9,215 nt of DNA, from assembly GCA_964555935.1 (NCBI GenBank), contig CAZKUN010000321.1, positions 1 through 9,215 on the forward strand, read 5' to 3'. Shown one piece after another: positions 1 to 6,373 of this stretch (position 1 is the first letter of the stretch; each line of letters begins with the position of its first letter). The stretch is from CAZKUN01 sp964555935 (lineage in GTDB: Bacteria; Armatimonadota; Zipacnadia; Zipacnadales; VGFC01). The translations under genes were made by a program, and so were the position numbers. Under the pieces are notes generated by a model. That model saw only the letters and a list, made by a program, of their open reading frames with translations. It searched no databases and had not been told where the DNA came from.

Positions 1-22
1 GGGCTTCGGCATCGACGATCGG

Positions 23-54
23 GACGATCGTCGTACGAGACGATCGTCGTACGA
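23..54. repeat. Two perfect tandem copies of a 16-bp palindromic unit
   Basis: The unit gacgatcgtcgtacga occurs at 23-38 and again without spacer at 39-54, followed by a partial third start (gacg, 55-58). The first ten bases of the unit (gacgatcgtc) are a perfect palindrome and tcgtacga is another, so the array can fold on either strand. One option is a 10-bp stem pairing 23-32 with 39-48 around a 6-base loop. It begins 9 bases past the stop codon of the minus-strand gene at 64-1251, so it could act as a hairpin at that transcript's 3' end. There is no T-tract, so a classical intrinsic terminator is not supported. The repeat is read directly from the sequence; the function is inference. Confidence 0.8.
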
Positions 55-63
55 GACGGCGGG

Positions 64-1251
64 CTACTTCACCGTCACCGTCGGCGGGCTGATGAAGTCC
101 GCGTATTTGGCGTCGATCTCCTCAGCGGTCGGCGGATCGCCCTCGACGATGTAGAACTGGTAGGCCATCACCAGCGGCTCCTCCGGCATGAGCTTGCTGG
201 TGAAGAACGCGCCGAAGCGACCGTATTGGCGCTCCTCGTCGGAGTAGTCGGTGGGCTCGGGGTTCACTGGGGGGTTCATCTGCGCCACCGTGAAGCGCGA
301 CTCGCCGAGCGCGTAGGTCATGGCCGACCACGGGATCTCGGGCGCGTCGGGGAACTCAGCCACCGGGTGCAGGTAGGATGTCTCCGATTCGCGCGTGGTG
401 ACCTCGTTGTGGGCGCGGTACTGAACGCCCGCGTGGTGCAGGTCTCCGCCGAGCGTGATCTCGCCGGCGACGGTTAGGAGCGCGGATGACCAGACCAGGA
501 GCGTGACGGGCGGCTCCTGGCGGACGACCTGCAGCGAGCGGAACTCAGCGATGACGGGCTCGCCATCGGGATCGCACCAGTCGATTCTCGCGGAGTGCTC
601 GCCCAGCACCGGTCCGGCCTCCGTGAAGTCGATCGAGTGGATGCGGAACGAGAGTTCAGGCTTCGGCAGATGCCAGAAGTCCATCGTGCGGTCGCCGACC
701 TGGGTCTTGTTCCAGCCGACGAAGATCCCGCGGTGATGGGGGAACTTGCCGCCGCTGCCCTTCGTGATCAGATTCTCGCCCGTTGAGTCGAACACGTGGT
801 GATAGATCTTCTTGGTCTCTTCGTGCGTGTCGGGCGAGTAGGTGAAGTACATCAGCCGCGTGACCGGACGACCGTCGTAGAGACAGTCGAGGTACTCGCC
901 CTCCGTGTCCTCGAACGAGAAGACGGGCTCGGTCTCCTCGCCCGCTCGAACCGTGACGCGGTACTCGGTCGTTTCACCCGCATCCATCGATGGCACGATC
1001 CAACACACGACGTGCGTGTTGTCGCCCAACCTAATCTGAGCGGGCAGCCCGGGGCCCTTCGTGCCGATGGGCTTGGCGCGCGCGACGAGGTCAACGTTCC
1101 AGAGCCTCTCCGGGAGATCGATATCGGCGGAGACCAGTGTCTGCTCGCGGTCGTACTCGCCGGCGTCGACGGTGACCTTGCACTTGAAGGTCTGAGCAGA
1201 TACGCCAACGCACAATGTGATGCAGACGATGAGAGCGAGCACGCGACTCAT
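64..1251 (-). CDS. Secreted DUF6807 ('PmoA family') protein
   Basis: A 395-residue protein with a signal peptide (residues 1-20, MSRVLALIVCITLCVGVSAQ). Residues 21-115 form a beta-rich N-terminal part. Residues about 130-385 match the DUF6807 family as I know it: a K-F-P-H172-H173-R174-G175-I-F-V-G-W block, H272-H273-A-G-V-Q-Y-R, N-P-x-P near 330, and Y-G-R346-F-G-A-F-F. Databases label this family 'methane oxygenase PmoA', but there are no membrane helices and no resemblance to particulate methane monooxygenase, so that name should not be taken as function. Members are common in glycan-degrading environmental bacteria, often next to glycoside hydrolases, as here; the biochemical role is not established to my knowledge. 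The paired histidines suggest metal or ligand binding (inference). The start is supported by GAAGGAG 8 bases upstream. It is divergent from the 768-residue gene at 1368. Confidence 0.88.
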   Translation of the reverse strand: MSRVLALIVCITLCVGVSAQTFKCKVTVDAGEYDREQTLVSADIDLPERLWNVDLVARAKPIGTKGPGLPAQIRLGDNTHVVCWIVPSMDAGETTEYRVTVRAGEETEPVFSFEDTEGEYLDCLYDGRPVTRLMYFTYSPDTHEETKKIYHHVFDSTGENLITKGSGGKFPHHRGIFVGWNKTQVGDRTMDFWHLPKPELSFRIHSIDFTEAGPVLGEHSARIDWCDPDGEPVIAEFRSLQVVRQEPPVTLLVWSSALLTVAGEITLGGDLHHAGVQYRAHNEVTTRESETSYLHPVAEFPDAPEIPWSAMTYALGESRFTVAQMNPPVNPEPTDYSDEERQYGRFGAFFTSKLMPEEPLVMAYQFYIVEGDPPTAEEIDAKYADFISPPTVTVK

Positions 1252-1259
1252 GGAGACGG

Positions 1260-1266
1260 CTCCTTC
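1260..1266 (-). promoter_or_regulatory. Ribosome binding site of the DUF6807 gene
   Basis: Reading the minus strand, GAAGGAG lies 8 bases before the ATG at 1251-1249. This is a good Shine-Dalgarno match and fixes the start that gives the signal peptide. Confidence 0.75.
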
Positions 1267-1351
1267 GCTGAGGCGTCATATCCGGATGGGACGGCTCCTG
1301 TGGTTTCGGCGATGAGGCCGGGTGTCCCTGTATGGCCTGCAAGAGACCTTC

Positions 1352-1360
1352 GAGAGGTGG
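1352..1360 (+). promoter_or_regulatory. Ribosome binding site of the 768-residue gene
   Basis: GAGAGGTGG ends 7 bases before the ATG at 1368. The codon immediately before that ATG is an in-frame TAG (1365-1367), so translation cannot start further upstream. Confidence 0.65.
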
Positions 1361-1367
1361 CACGTAG

Positions 1368-3674
1368 ATGATTGCCTTCCTGGCATCGACCATTGCCCTG
1401 CTTGGCGCGCCAGCGAGCGCGAATTCCGTGATGATGAGCGACCACGTGCATGGCTGCACGGTGCAGACGAAGCACTACCGGCTCGTGGTCGACGTGCGCG
1501 GCGCGCCGATGGTGCGCGTGACGCGAGCATCGGATGGGGCCAAGGCAGACCTGCGTGACATTTGGCTTCGCGATACCGACGCCCCGTGGCTGGCGTCAGC
1601 GTCAGGGGTTGAGCCTCACTTCCATCCGCTGCGTTCGGGGCCCTACCTGGCGGAGGTGCATATCGAGGGGATCGTGCTGGGCGAATGGGACGGACTGGTG
1701 GAGGTCAGCCTGTACTGCCACGAAGATCGCGTTCACGTGGTCGCGAGCTTCATCTGCCCGGATGGCGAGTGGGTGAACCGTGGCTCGCATGTCTACCGCG
1801 CGCCGGAGGGGCATCGCGACTGCGAAGACATCTCGCCGGGGGATTTCGGGATGGCGTGGGACGCGTCGGGACACGTGGGGTCCGTGCGGACGCTCGGCAC
1901 GAGCCCTTCCGGCCCCATGTATCCCCGCAACGTGGTCAGGCAATGGCCCGAGCGGATGAGGCTGCTGGCGGCGGTGCCCGACCACGTGCCATGGACGGCG
2001 GGGTCGGTCCATGAGGTGGGATGCGCGATCCTCATGGACCGCGACGGGACGACCGAGTTGCCCGATGGCGCGGTCGACATGGAGATGGGGGAGTTCCTTG
2101 GGTATGACCCGGCGACGGGGCTGTATCGCATCAAGGCGCAGACATCGGGAACGCCGGAGCCGCCGCGAGGGCTGATCGCGGGCGCGAGGTATTCGATCAG
2201 GAACGATGGCACCCCCCGGCGAATCCTCATCGACCAGAAAGACCCGTGGGGCGGGATATCAGGGGGCATCATCCGTGACGGGACGGGCCGCCCGCTGCCG
2301 ATCTCGGTTCAGTTCGGCCTCAACTTCCCCGAGCATCACGTTGACGGCGGCGAGCCCGGCTGGGCGACGCTTACGTATCCGCTGGAGCTTGGGGCGAATG
2401 AGGAGCGAGAGATCCACGCGGAGCATCTGTACCACGGCTTGGCGGACCGGGAGTTGACCTACCTCACGAGCCTCGAGAACGTCGGCGCCCCGCTGCTCCT
2501 GCAAACGACCGTGGGGCGTGGAGAATCGCACACGCTCACCACGGGAATGTACCCGCAGGCGCTGACGCCCGGCAACGAGTTGCGGGTGAACGACTTCCGA
2601 CGGATCTACACGGAGATCGTGAGTCGATCCGTCTCGGCGATCCTGCCGACGTTCTTCGGCTACTACGACACGGACAACGCGTACCAGGGCCTCGTTCCGG
2701 GCTTCGTGCGATTCCGCGAGACCGGCCCGTTCCTGACGGAATACACGGTGGAGGCGGCGACGGCGGGCGGCGAGGTGACGGGTGAGTTGCGCGTGTGGCA
2801 GGCGGCGCACAGCGACATGACGCGGATCTTCACCGAGGTCGATCTGCAGGTGCAGCGCGACATCGATCTCAGCGACGATGCCGAAGCACCGTTGTTCTTC
2901 CTGCGACACCATGCCTTCAATCCGATGGCGTTCACCGAGTATGCCTACTCATCGACAGATGGCTTAGTGATGACGGGCGAGCTGACCTACGAGCGGACAG
3001 TGGTTGAGAACGGAACTCCGCTGGACGACCTGCCCTTCGTCTGCATCTACAACGCCGATAACCCGCTGGATGATGGGATCCTCACGAGCGACATCACGGG
3101 GAACTCGGGCTTCGTGCTGCTGGACTGGGATGTCGCCGTCGATGGTGAGGAAGTGAAGCCCGGATTCTACGCATTCTGCACGGGCGCCGAGGACCCAGAC
3201 GGCGCCTACGCGCGCGACGTTGCGGTCGTGCCCACCGAGCCTATCCGATCCCTCCCCGCCGGAAGCCACATCCGCTATCGTGCGCTGCAGGTGGTTTACG
3301 GCGATGCCGATTCAGGCCCGGAGACGATGGTGACGGAACGGGCGCGCTGGGCCGTGCAGCCGCTGGAGGTCACGGCCTATGGAGGGGCGGTCGTGTCGGA
3401 GCGTCCCCCGCACGTATGGGCGATCGGCGGGAGAGCGACGTTTGACGTGCGCGGCGGCGCGGATCGGGTACCCGTTCGGGTATCAGGTCTGGATCCCGGC
3501 AAGTCCGTCACCGTGACGCGGGAAGACGCCGAGGGCGAGACCCACGCGTTGGGCTCGGCGGATCCGGATGAGCCGTGGTACAACGCTTGGCCTGATGGTC
3601 AGGGCACCATGGGCATCACGTTCCTGGTGAAGATGGATGAGACGGCGCGGGTGCGGCTGGGAGTGCGTCAGTAG
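1368..3674 (+). CDS. Large secreted protein of unknown family
   Basis: A 768-residue protein that I do not recognise. Residues 1-18 (MIAFLASTIALLGAPASA) are a clear signal peptide with an A-S-A cleavage site, and no later membrane segment is seen. The rest looks mostly beta: residues 30-130 have alternating strands like the start of a carbohydrate-binding or mutarotase-type sandwich. Residues 150-260 are rich in Gly, Pro and acidic residues. Aromatic and histidine-rich stretches stand out at K-D-P-W-G-G-I-S-G-G (291-300), F-P-E-H-H (320-324), F-F-G-Y-Y-D-T-D (429-436) and L-R-H-H-A-F-N-P (512-519). Residues 660-768 look like one or two small C-terminal beta domains ending V-R-L-G-V-R-Q. Cysteines are few. 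The start is fixed by an in-frame stop just upstream and a Shine-Dalgarno sequence. The fucosidase follows 102 bp downstream on the same strand and may be co-transcribed. A role in binding or processing a glycan is inferred from context alone. Confidence 0.9.
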   Translation: MIAFLASTIALLGAPASANSVMMSDHVHGCTVQTKHYRLVVDVRGAPMVRVTRASDGAKADLRDIWLRDTDAPWLASASGVEPHFHPLRSGPYLAEVHIEGIVLGEWDGLVEVSLYCHEDRVHVVASFICPDGEWVNRGSHVYRAPEGHRDCEDISPGDFGMAWDASGHVGSVRTLGTSPSGPMYPRNVVRQWPERMRLLAAVPDHVPWTAGSVHEVGCAILMDRDGTTELPDGAVDMEMGEFLGYDPATGLYRIKAQTSGTPEPPRGLIAGARYSIRNDGTPRRILIDQKDPWGGISGGIIRDGTGRPLPISVQFGLNFPEHHVDGGEPGWATLTYPLELGANEEREIHAEHLYHGLADRELTYLTSLENVGAPLLLQTTVGRGESHTLTTGMYPQALTPGNELRVNDFRRIYTEIVSRSVSAILPTFFGYYDTDNAYQGLVPGFVRFRETGPFLTEYTVEAATAGGEVTGELRVWQAAHSDMTRIFTEVDLQVQRDIDLSDDAEAPLFFLRHHAFNPMAFTEYAYSSTDGLVMTGELTYERTVVENGTPLDDLPFVCIYNADNPLDDGILTSDITGNSGFVLLDWDVAVDGEEVKPGFYAFCTGAEDPDGAYARDVAVVPTEPIRSLPAGSHIRYRALQVVYGDADSGPETMVTERARWAVQPLEVTAYGGAVVSERPPHVWAIGGRATFDVRGGADRVPVRVSGLDPGKSVTVTREDAEGETHALGSADPDEPWYNAWPDGQGTMGITFLVKMDETARVRLGVRQ

Positions 3675-3702
3675 GCCTGACTCGCACCTGTCGAGCGCAG
3701 GC
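3675..3702 (+). other. Hairpin directly after the stop codon
   Basis: Immediately after the TAG at 3672-3674, gcctg (3675-3679) can pair with caggc (3698-3702) and ctcg (3681-3684) with cgag (3692-3695), leaving a 7-base loop and a small internal bulge. No T-tract follows, so it is not a standard intrinsic terminator. It could protect the 3' end of the upstream message or partly attenuate transcription into the fucosidase. It could equally be a chance fold in GC-rich DNA. Confidence 0.35.
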
Positions 3703-3757
3703 AGCAAGGCCATTCGGCGCGAGGCGTAGAACCGGCGAGTGGCCGCCATGCTCACAT

Positions 3758-3765
3758 AGGAGAGG
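3758..3765 (+). promoter_or_regulatory. Ribosome binding site of the fucosidase
   Basis: AGGAGAGG lies 11 bases before the ATG at 3777. It is a strong match at slightly long spacing, and no other ATG in the same frame lies close upstream. This supports a start that gives no signal peptide. Confidence 0.7.
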
Positions 3766-3776
3766 ACCGCCGACAT

Positions 3777-5129
3777 ATGACTAACATCCCCGACTACTGG
3801 CGTTGGTTTCCCGACGCGCGCTTTGGCATGTTCATCCACTGGGGCGCGTACTCGGCCCATGGCCGCGGCGAGCAGGTGCTCTTCCGCGAGTATCTGGAGC
3901 AGGAGGAATACGCGAAGGATGCCTGCGCGTGGGATCCGCAGCACTTCAACGCCGATGAATGGGCGCGAATCGCCAGGGATGCGGGGATGAAGTACGCGGT
4001 GCTGACGACAAGGCACCATGACGGCTTCTGCCTGTGGGATTCGGCCCACACGGACTACTCCACGGCCAGCCAGGCCTCGGGGCGCGATTTTGTCGGCGAG
4101 TACGTGGAGGCGTTCCGCTCGGCGGGCTTGCGGGTGGGGCTCTACTACTCGCTGTGCGACTGGCGCGTTCCCGGCTACTGGGAGGGCCCGGAGCACGATC
4201 CGGATGGCTGGGCGAGTTTCCGTGACTATGTTCACGACCAGGTCCGCGAGTTGCTGACGAACTACGGGAAGATTGATGTCATGTGGTTCGATGGCGAGTG
4301 GCCGCACTCGGCCTTGGAGTGGAAGAGCGCCGAGTTGGTGGAGATCATGCGCGAGCTGCAGCCGGAGATAATGATCAACAACCGCCTCGGCAAGCCGCAC
4401 CCGCATGAGATAGAGCAGGGCCTGGCTGAGGCCGACTCGGGCGCCGGGCACTCAGCGAAACTGGGTGACTTCGGCACGCCTGAACACCACATCACCGCCG
4501 AGCCGGGCCGACTGTGGGAATCGTGTCAGGTCAGCACGTGGCGGCTGTGGGGGTATGCGATCGGCGAGCGCTGGCGGCCAGCCGATCTGCTGCTGGATTT
4601 CCTCGTTGAGAGCGCTCAGAAGGGCGGCAACTTGCTGCTGAACGTCGGCCCTGACGCGGAAGGGCGGCTCCCGATCGAGTTCGTCGAGCGTTCGACCGAG
4701 ATCGGCGAGTGGCTGCGCGTTCATGGCGAGATGATCTACGACTCAGAACCCGGCGAGGTCTGCGAGTTCATCACCTATGGGCGGCAGATGCGGCGCGGCA
4801 ACAACCTCTATCTCATCCTCCGGTTCTGGGATGGGCGTCCATCGCTAACGCTTCCCGGCTTGGATAGCACTGTCCTTAGCGCGGAGCTGCTGACAACCGG
4901 TGAAGAGCTGGAAGTCGGGCAGTCGGATGACTACGTAACCGTGTGGGGCTTGCCCGAGGAGCCGCCGACGGATCTGTTCCCGGTCATCAAGCTGGAGTGT
5001 GATGGCCCGCCGACGGCGCGGCCGTGGGCGAAGGACCGGCTTTGGGGCGGCGATGCCCGCCGCATGACGCCATGGGCCGCGGCGCGAGGGACGTCGGTCT
5101 GGGCGGATGGGGAGCCCCGTGACGACTAG
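3777..5129 (+). CDS. Alpha-L-fucosidase, glycoside hydrolase family 29
   Basis: A 450-residue retaining exo-glycosidase expected to release alpha-linked L-fucose from oligosaccharides. Family marks in order: W-F-x-D-A-R-F-G-M-F-I-H21-W-G near the start, T-T-R-H80-H81-D82-G-F-C-L-W-D, Y-Y-S-x-C-D-W at about 124-130, then I-D-V-M-W-F-D172-G-E-W, where D172 is the predicted nucleophile. It continues with I-N-N-R near 200, D-F-G-T-P-E236 and L-W-E248-S-C. The acid/base is not settled from sequence; E236, E242 and E248 are candidates. G-G-N-L-L-L-N-V-G-P-D is the usual end of the barrel, followed by a small beta domain ending V-I-K-L-E-C-D-G-P-P (about 403-412). There is no signal peptide, so it probably acts in the cytoplasm on imported oligosaccharides, unlike its secreted neighbours. 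Oddity: residues 413-450 are an extra Trp/Arg/Gly-rich tail beyond the normal family end, and part of it is encoded by a 19-bp repeat found again at 6349. Confidence 0.95.
   Translation: MTNIPDYWRWFPDARFGMFIHWGAYSAHGRGEQVLFREYLEQEEYAKDACAWDPQHFNADEWARIARDAGMKYAVLTTRHHDGFCLWDSAHTDYSTASQASGRDFVGEYVEAFRSAGLRVGLYYSLCDWRVPGYWEGPEHDPDGWASFRDYVHDQVRELLTNYGKIDVMWFDGEWPHSALEWKSAELVEIMRELQPEIMINNRLGKPHPHEIEQGLAEADSGAGHSAKLGDFGTPEHHITAEPGRLWESCQVSTWRLWGYAIGERWRPADLLLDFLVESAQKGGNLLLNVGPDAEGRLPIEFVERSTEIGEWLRVHGEMIYDSEPGEVCEFITYGRQMRRGNNLYLILRFWDGRPSLTLPGLDSTVLSAELLTTGEELEVGQSDDYVTVWGLPEEPPTDLFPVIKLECDGPPTARPWAKDRLWGGDARRMTPWAAARGTSVWADGEPRDD
5098..5116 (+). repeat. 19-bp repeat, copy 1, inside the fucosidase tail
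   Basis: The sequence tctgggcggatggggagcc occurs exactly here and at 6349-6367, both on the plus strand. In this copy it is translated as part of the C-terminal residues S-V-W-A-D-G-E-P. After the identity a short shared gacta-containing stretch follows with a few differences. An exact 19-base match is well above chance for a window this size, so the two sites are probably copies of a dispersed intergenic element. The element's true ends cannot be defined from two copies. Confidence 0.7.
5126..5129. other. Shared CTAG: overlapping stop codons of convergent genes
   Basis: The palindrome CTAG supplies TAG to the plus-strand fucosidase (5127-5129) and, on the minus strand, TAG to the stalk-domain gene (5126-5128). 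No room is left for a terminator between the genes, so transcripts of each must extend into the other or be ended by another mechanism. Confidence 0.9.
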
Positions 5130-6220
5130 GGCTTGAGCACCAGTTTCCGCGTCTCGGGGTTGTAGTCCCACTCCAGTCCGAAGGCCCGCTTGAGGTCCTC
5201 GCCCGCCACCCACCAGCGGGTCCAAGCCGGCGCCCCGGCGTAGTTCCTGCCTACCGGCGGGCGCGTGAGCGCCAACGGTTCTCCGTTCAGCGACGCCACC
5301 AACTTGCCGTTCGTGATACTGAGACGGTCATCCCCGCACGCAACCGTGCACTCGTCAGGAGTGCCGGGCATACCGCTCAACTCGTACCCGAGCCGCTCGC
5401 CCCGCGAGCCGACATCGAGAAGCGGGCCGATCGACTCCATGCGGGCCGGGGTGGCGCCCGGCTCGGCGTGGCCGTCGACATACACGAGTAATTCCCTCGG
5501 ATACCATGAAGCCCGGATCGTCCCCGGATCGCCCTGGTAGTCCTCGAAGGTCCACGTCAGCCGCCGGGCTTCCTTGTCGTCCGTGCAGCCCTCGGTGTAG
5601 TAGTTCGTCTGGTGGTGGCACCACCGCTCGACCACCGTTCCGTAGTTGAGGATCACGTCGATCCGTTCGACGGACCCACCCTTCCAGCGCGATCCCGTCT
5701 CGAGGTAGTAGAGGAACCAATCCGGGCCGCCGTTGCCCGTGACGCCCTTCGGGTGGCGGTAGCTGATCTCGACGCGACGCTCCTGCCCCTCGGTGAATGG
5801 AACGGGCGTCACGTACCACTTCTCGAACTCATAGTCGTAGCATGCCTGGCCGCCGTACGTCTCGCTCGCGTCCGGGAGCAGCTTAACCTCGAACGGATCT
5901 CCGTCGACCACGAACTCGAGGTCCCGTAGGTCCGGGGAGTAGCCGTTTCGCTCCGCGGCCGTGGCCGCGCGCTGGTGGTTTATCTGAGGAAACCCCATCA
6001 TGCACTCATCCGCTGGGCCCTCGTTGCGGAAGAGGAGATCGGCGTGGACGACGGCTTCGGAGTCGTAGAGGTCAATGGTCAGCGTCTCGGAGACGAGCCG
6101 TACGTGCTCCTCGCCCACTTTGGGCGCTGCTGCTCCGCCACGGACGAGGATCGACGCGGGGTCGGCACCAACCGAGGAGACGCACAGAACGGCCACAGCC
6201 ATACCCACTATGATTCGCAT
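5126..6220 (-). CDS. Secreted protein with C-terminal copper-amine-oxidase-N-like (stalk) domain
   Basis: A 364-residue protein with a signal peptide (residues 1-19, cleavage at V-G-A). Residues about 36-245 are beta-rich. The segment from V-R-L-V-S-E-T-L-T-I-D-L to A-D-L-L-F-R-N-E-G-P (40-69) resembles the start of DUF4424 or VIT-like beta domains, where a repeated strand describes an ectodomain; this link is weak. Residues about 246-364 match the copper amine oxidase N-terminal (stalk) domain: N-G-K-L-V-A-S-L-N-G-E-P-L, then R-W-W-V-A-G-E-D-L-K-R-A-F-G-L-E-W-D-Y (335-353) and a final K-L-V-L strand. This domain is a surface module in many bacteria and carries no oxidase activity by itself. 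Six cysteines (73, 127, 201, 212, 291, 295) lie in the exported part and could form disulfides. The gene is convergent with the fucosidase; its stop (5126-5128) overlaps the fucosidase stop. GGGAGGG 6 bases upstream supports the start. Role unknown: a structural or binding surface protein is most likely. Confidence 0.85.
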   Translation of the reverse strand: MRIIVGMAVAVLCVSSVGADPASILVRGGAAAPKVGEEHVRLVSETLTIDLYDSEAVVHADLLFRNEGPADECMMGFPQINHQRAATAAERNGYSPDLRDLEFVVDGDPFEVKLLPDASETYGGQACYDYEFEKWYVTPVPFTEGQERRVEISYRHPKGVTGNGGPDWFLYYLETGSRWKGGSVERIDVILNYGTVVERWCHHQTNYYTEGCTDDKEARRLTWTFEDYQGDPGTIRASWYPRELLVYVDGHAEPGATPARMESIGPLLDVGSRGERLGYELSGMPGTPDECTVACGDDRLSITNGKLVASLNGEPLALTRPPVGRNYAGAPAWTRWWVAGEDLKRAFGLEWDYNPETRKLVLKP

Positions 6221-6226
6221 ACCCAG

Positions 6227-6233
6227 CCCTCCC
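6227..6233 (-). promoter_or_regulatory. Ribosome binding site of the stalk-domain gene
   Basis: Reading the minus strand, GGGAGGG lies 6 bases before the ATG at 6220-6218. It is a good match and supports this start, which gives a complete signal peptide. Confidence 0.65.
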
Positions 6234-6348
6234 GTAATTCAGACGGGCTCTCGTCAACCTCACTCATACGGAACGCCCGGCATGCGACACTGTTCCGGCG
6301 GGGAGGGTGGAGCGAGAGCCTGCGGGAACAACCCACTCCGCAACAGCC

Positions 6349-6367
6349 TCTGGGCGGATGGGGAGCC
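6349..6367 (+). repeat. 19-bp repeat, copy 2, in the leader of the modular enzyme gene
   Basis: This is an exact second copy of tctgggcggatggggagcc, seen first at 5098-5116. It ends one base before the Shine-Dalgarno of the gene starting at 6379. Here it is non-coding for the assigned genes, in contrast to copy 1. If read in one frame it would again give W-A-D-G-E-P, because the same bases are used. Confidence 0.7.
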
Positions 6368-6373
6368 GAGGGA
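6368..6373 (+). promoter_or_regulatory. Ribosome binding site of the modular enzyme gene
   Basis: GAGGGA lies 5 bases before the ATG at 6379. An in-frame ATG also exists at 6358, which would add seven residues (MGSRGTK) before the signal peptide, but it lacks an equally well placed Shine-Dalgarno. The later start is preferred. Confidence 0.6.

Larger units (their letters stand above)
1252..1367. promoter_or_regulatory. Divergent intergenic region with a 10-bp direct repeat
   Basis: This 116-bp gap separates two divergently transcribed genes and should contain both promoters. I could not find convincing -35/-10 boxes for either direction. It contains gacggctcct twice in direct orientation (1255-1264 and 1290-1299), 35 bp apart. 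The first copy overlaps the ribosome binding site of the minus-strand gene. A spaced direct repeat here could be an operator, but that is inference from position only. Confidence 0.4.

Noticed and set aside
23..54. CRISPR array
   Set aside because: The two units are contiguous with no spacers, and the repeat is only 16 bp.
64..1251. Naming gene 1 a methane monooxygenase subunit because of the 'PmoA family' label
   Set aside because: The protein is soluble and secreted, with no transmembrane helices; the label is a database name and not evidence of methane oxidation.
796..1371. 191-codon open frame on the plus strand
   Set aside because: It is the antisense of the DUF6807 gene, with no good ribosome binding site or domain.
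2259..2912. 217-codon open frame on the minus strand
   Set aside because: It is fully antisense to the 768-residue gene, which has a signal peptide and ribosome binding site; the frame is Arg/Val/Ala-rich and without motifs.
3483..4451. 322-codon open frame on the minus strand
   Set aside because: It lies antisense to the end of the 768-residue gene and the first half of the clearly conserved fucosidase, has no recognisable domain, and is Arg/Leu/Val-rich as expected of an antisense frame in GC-rich DNA.
5126..6220. Calling gene 4 a copper amine oxidase
   Set aside because: Only the small N-terminal-type stalk domain is present; the catalytic oxidase domain with its topaquinone tyrosine and copper histidines is absent.
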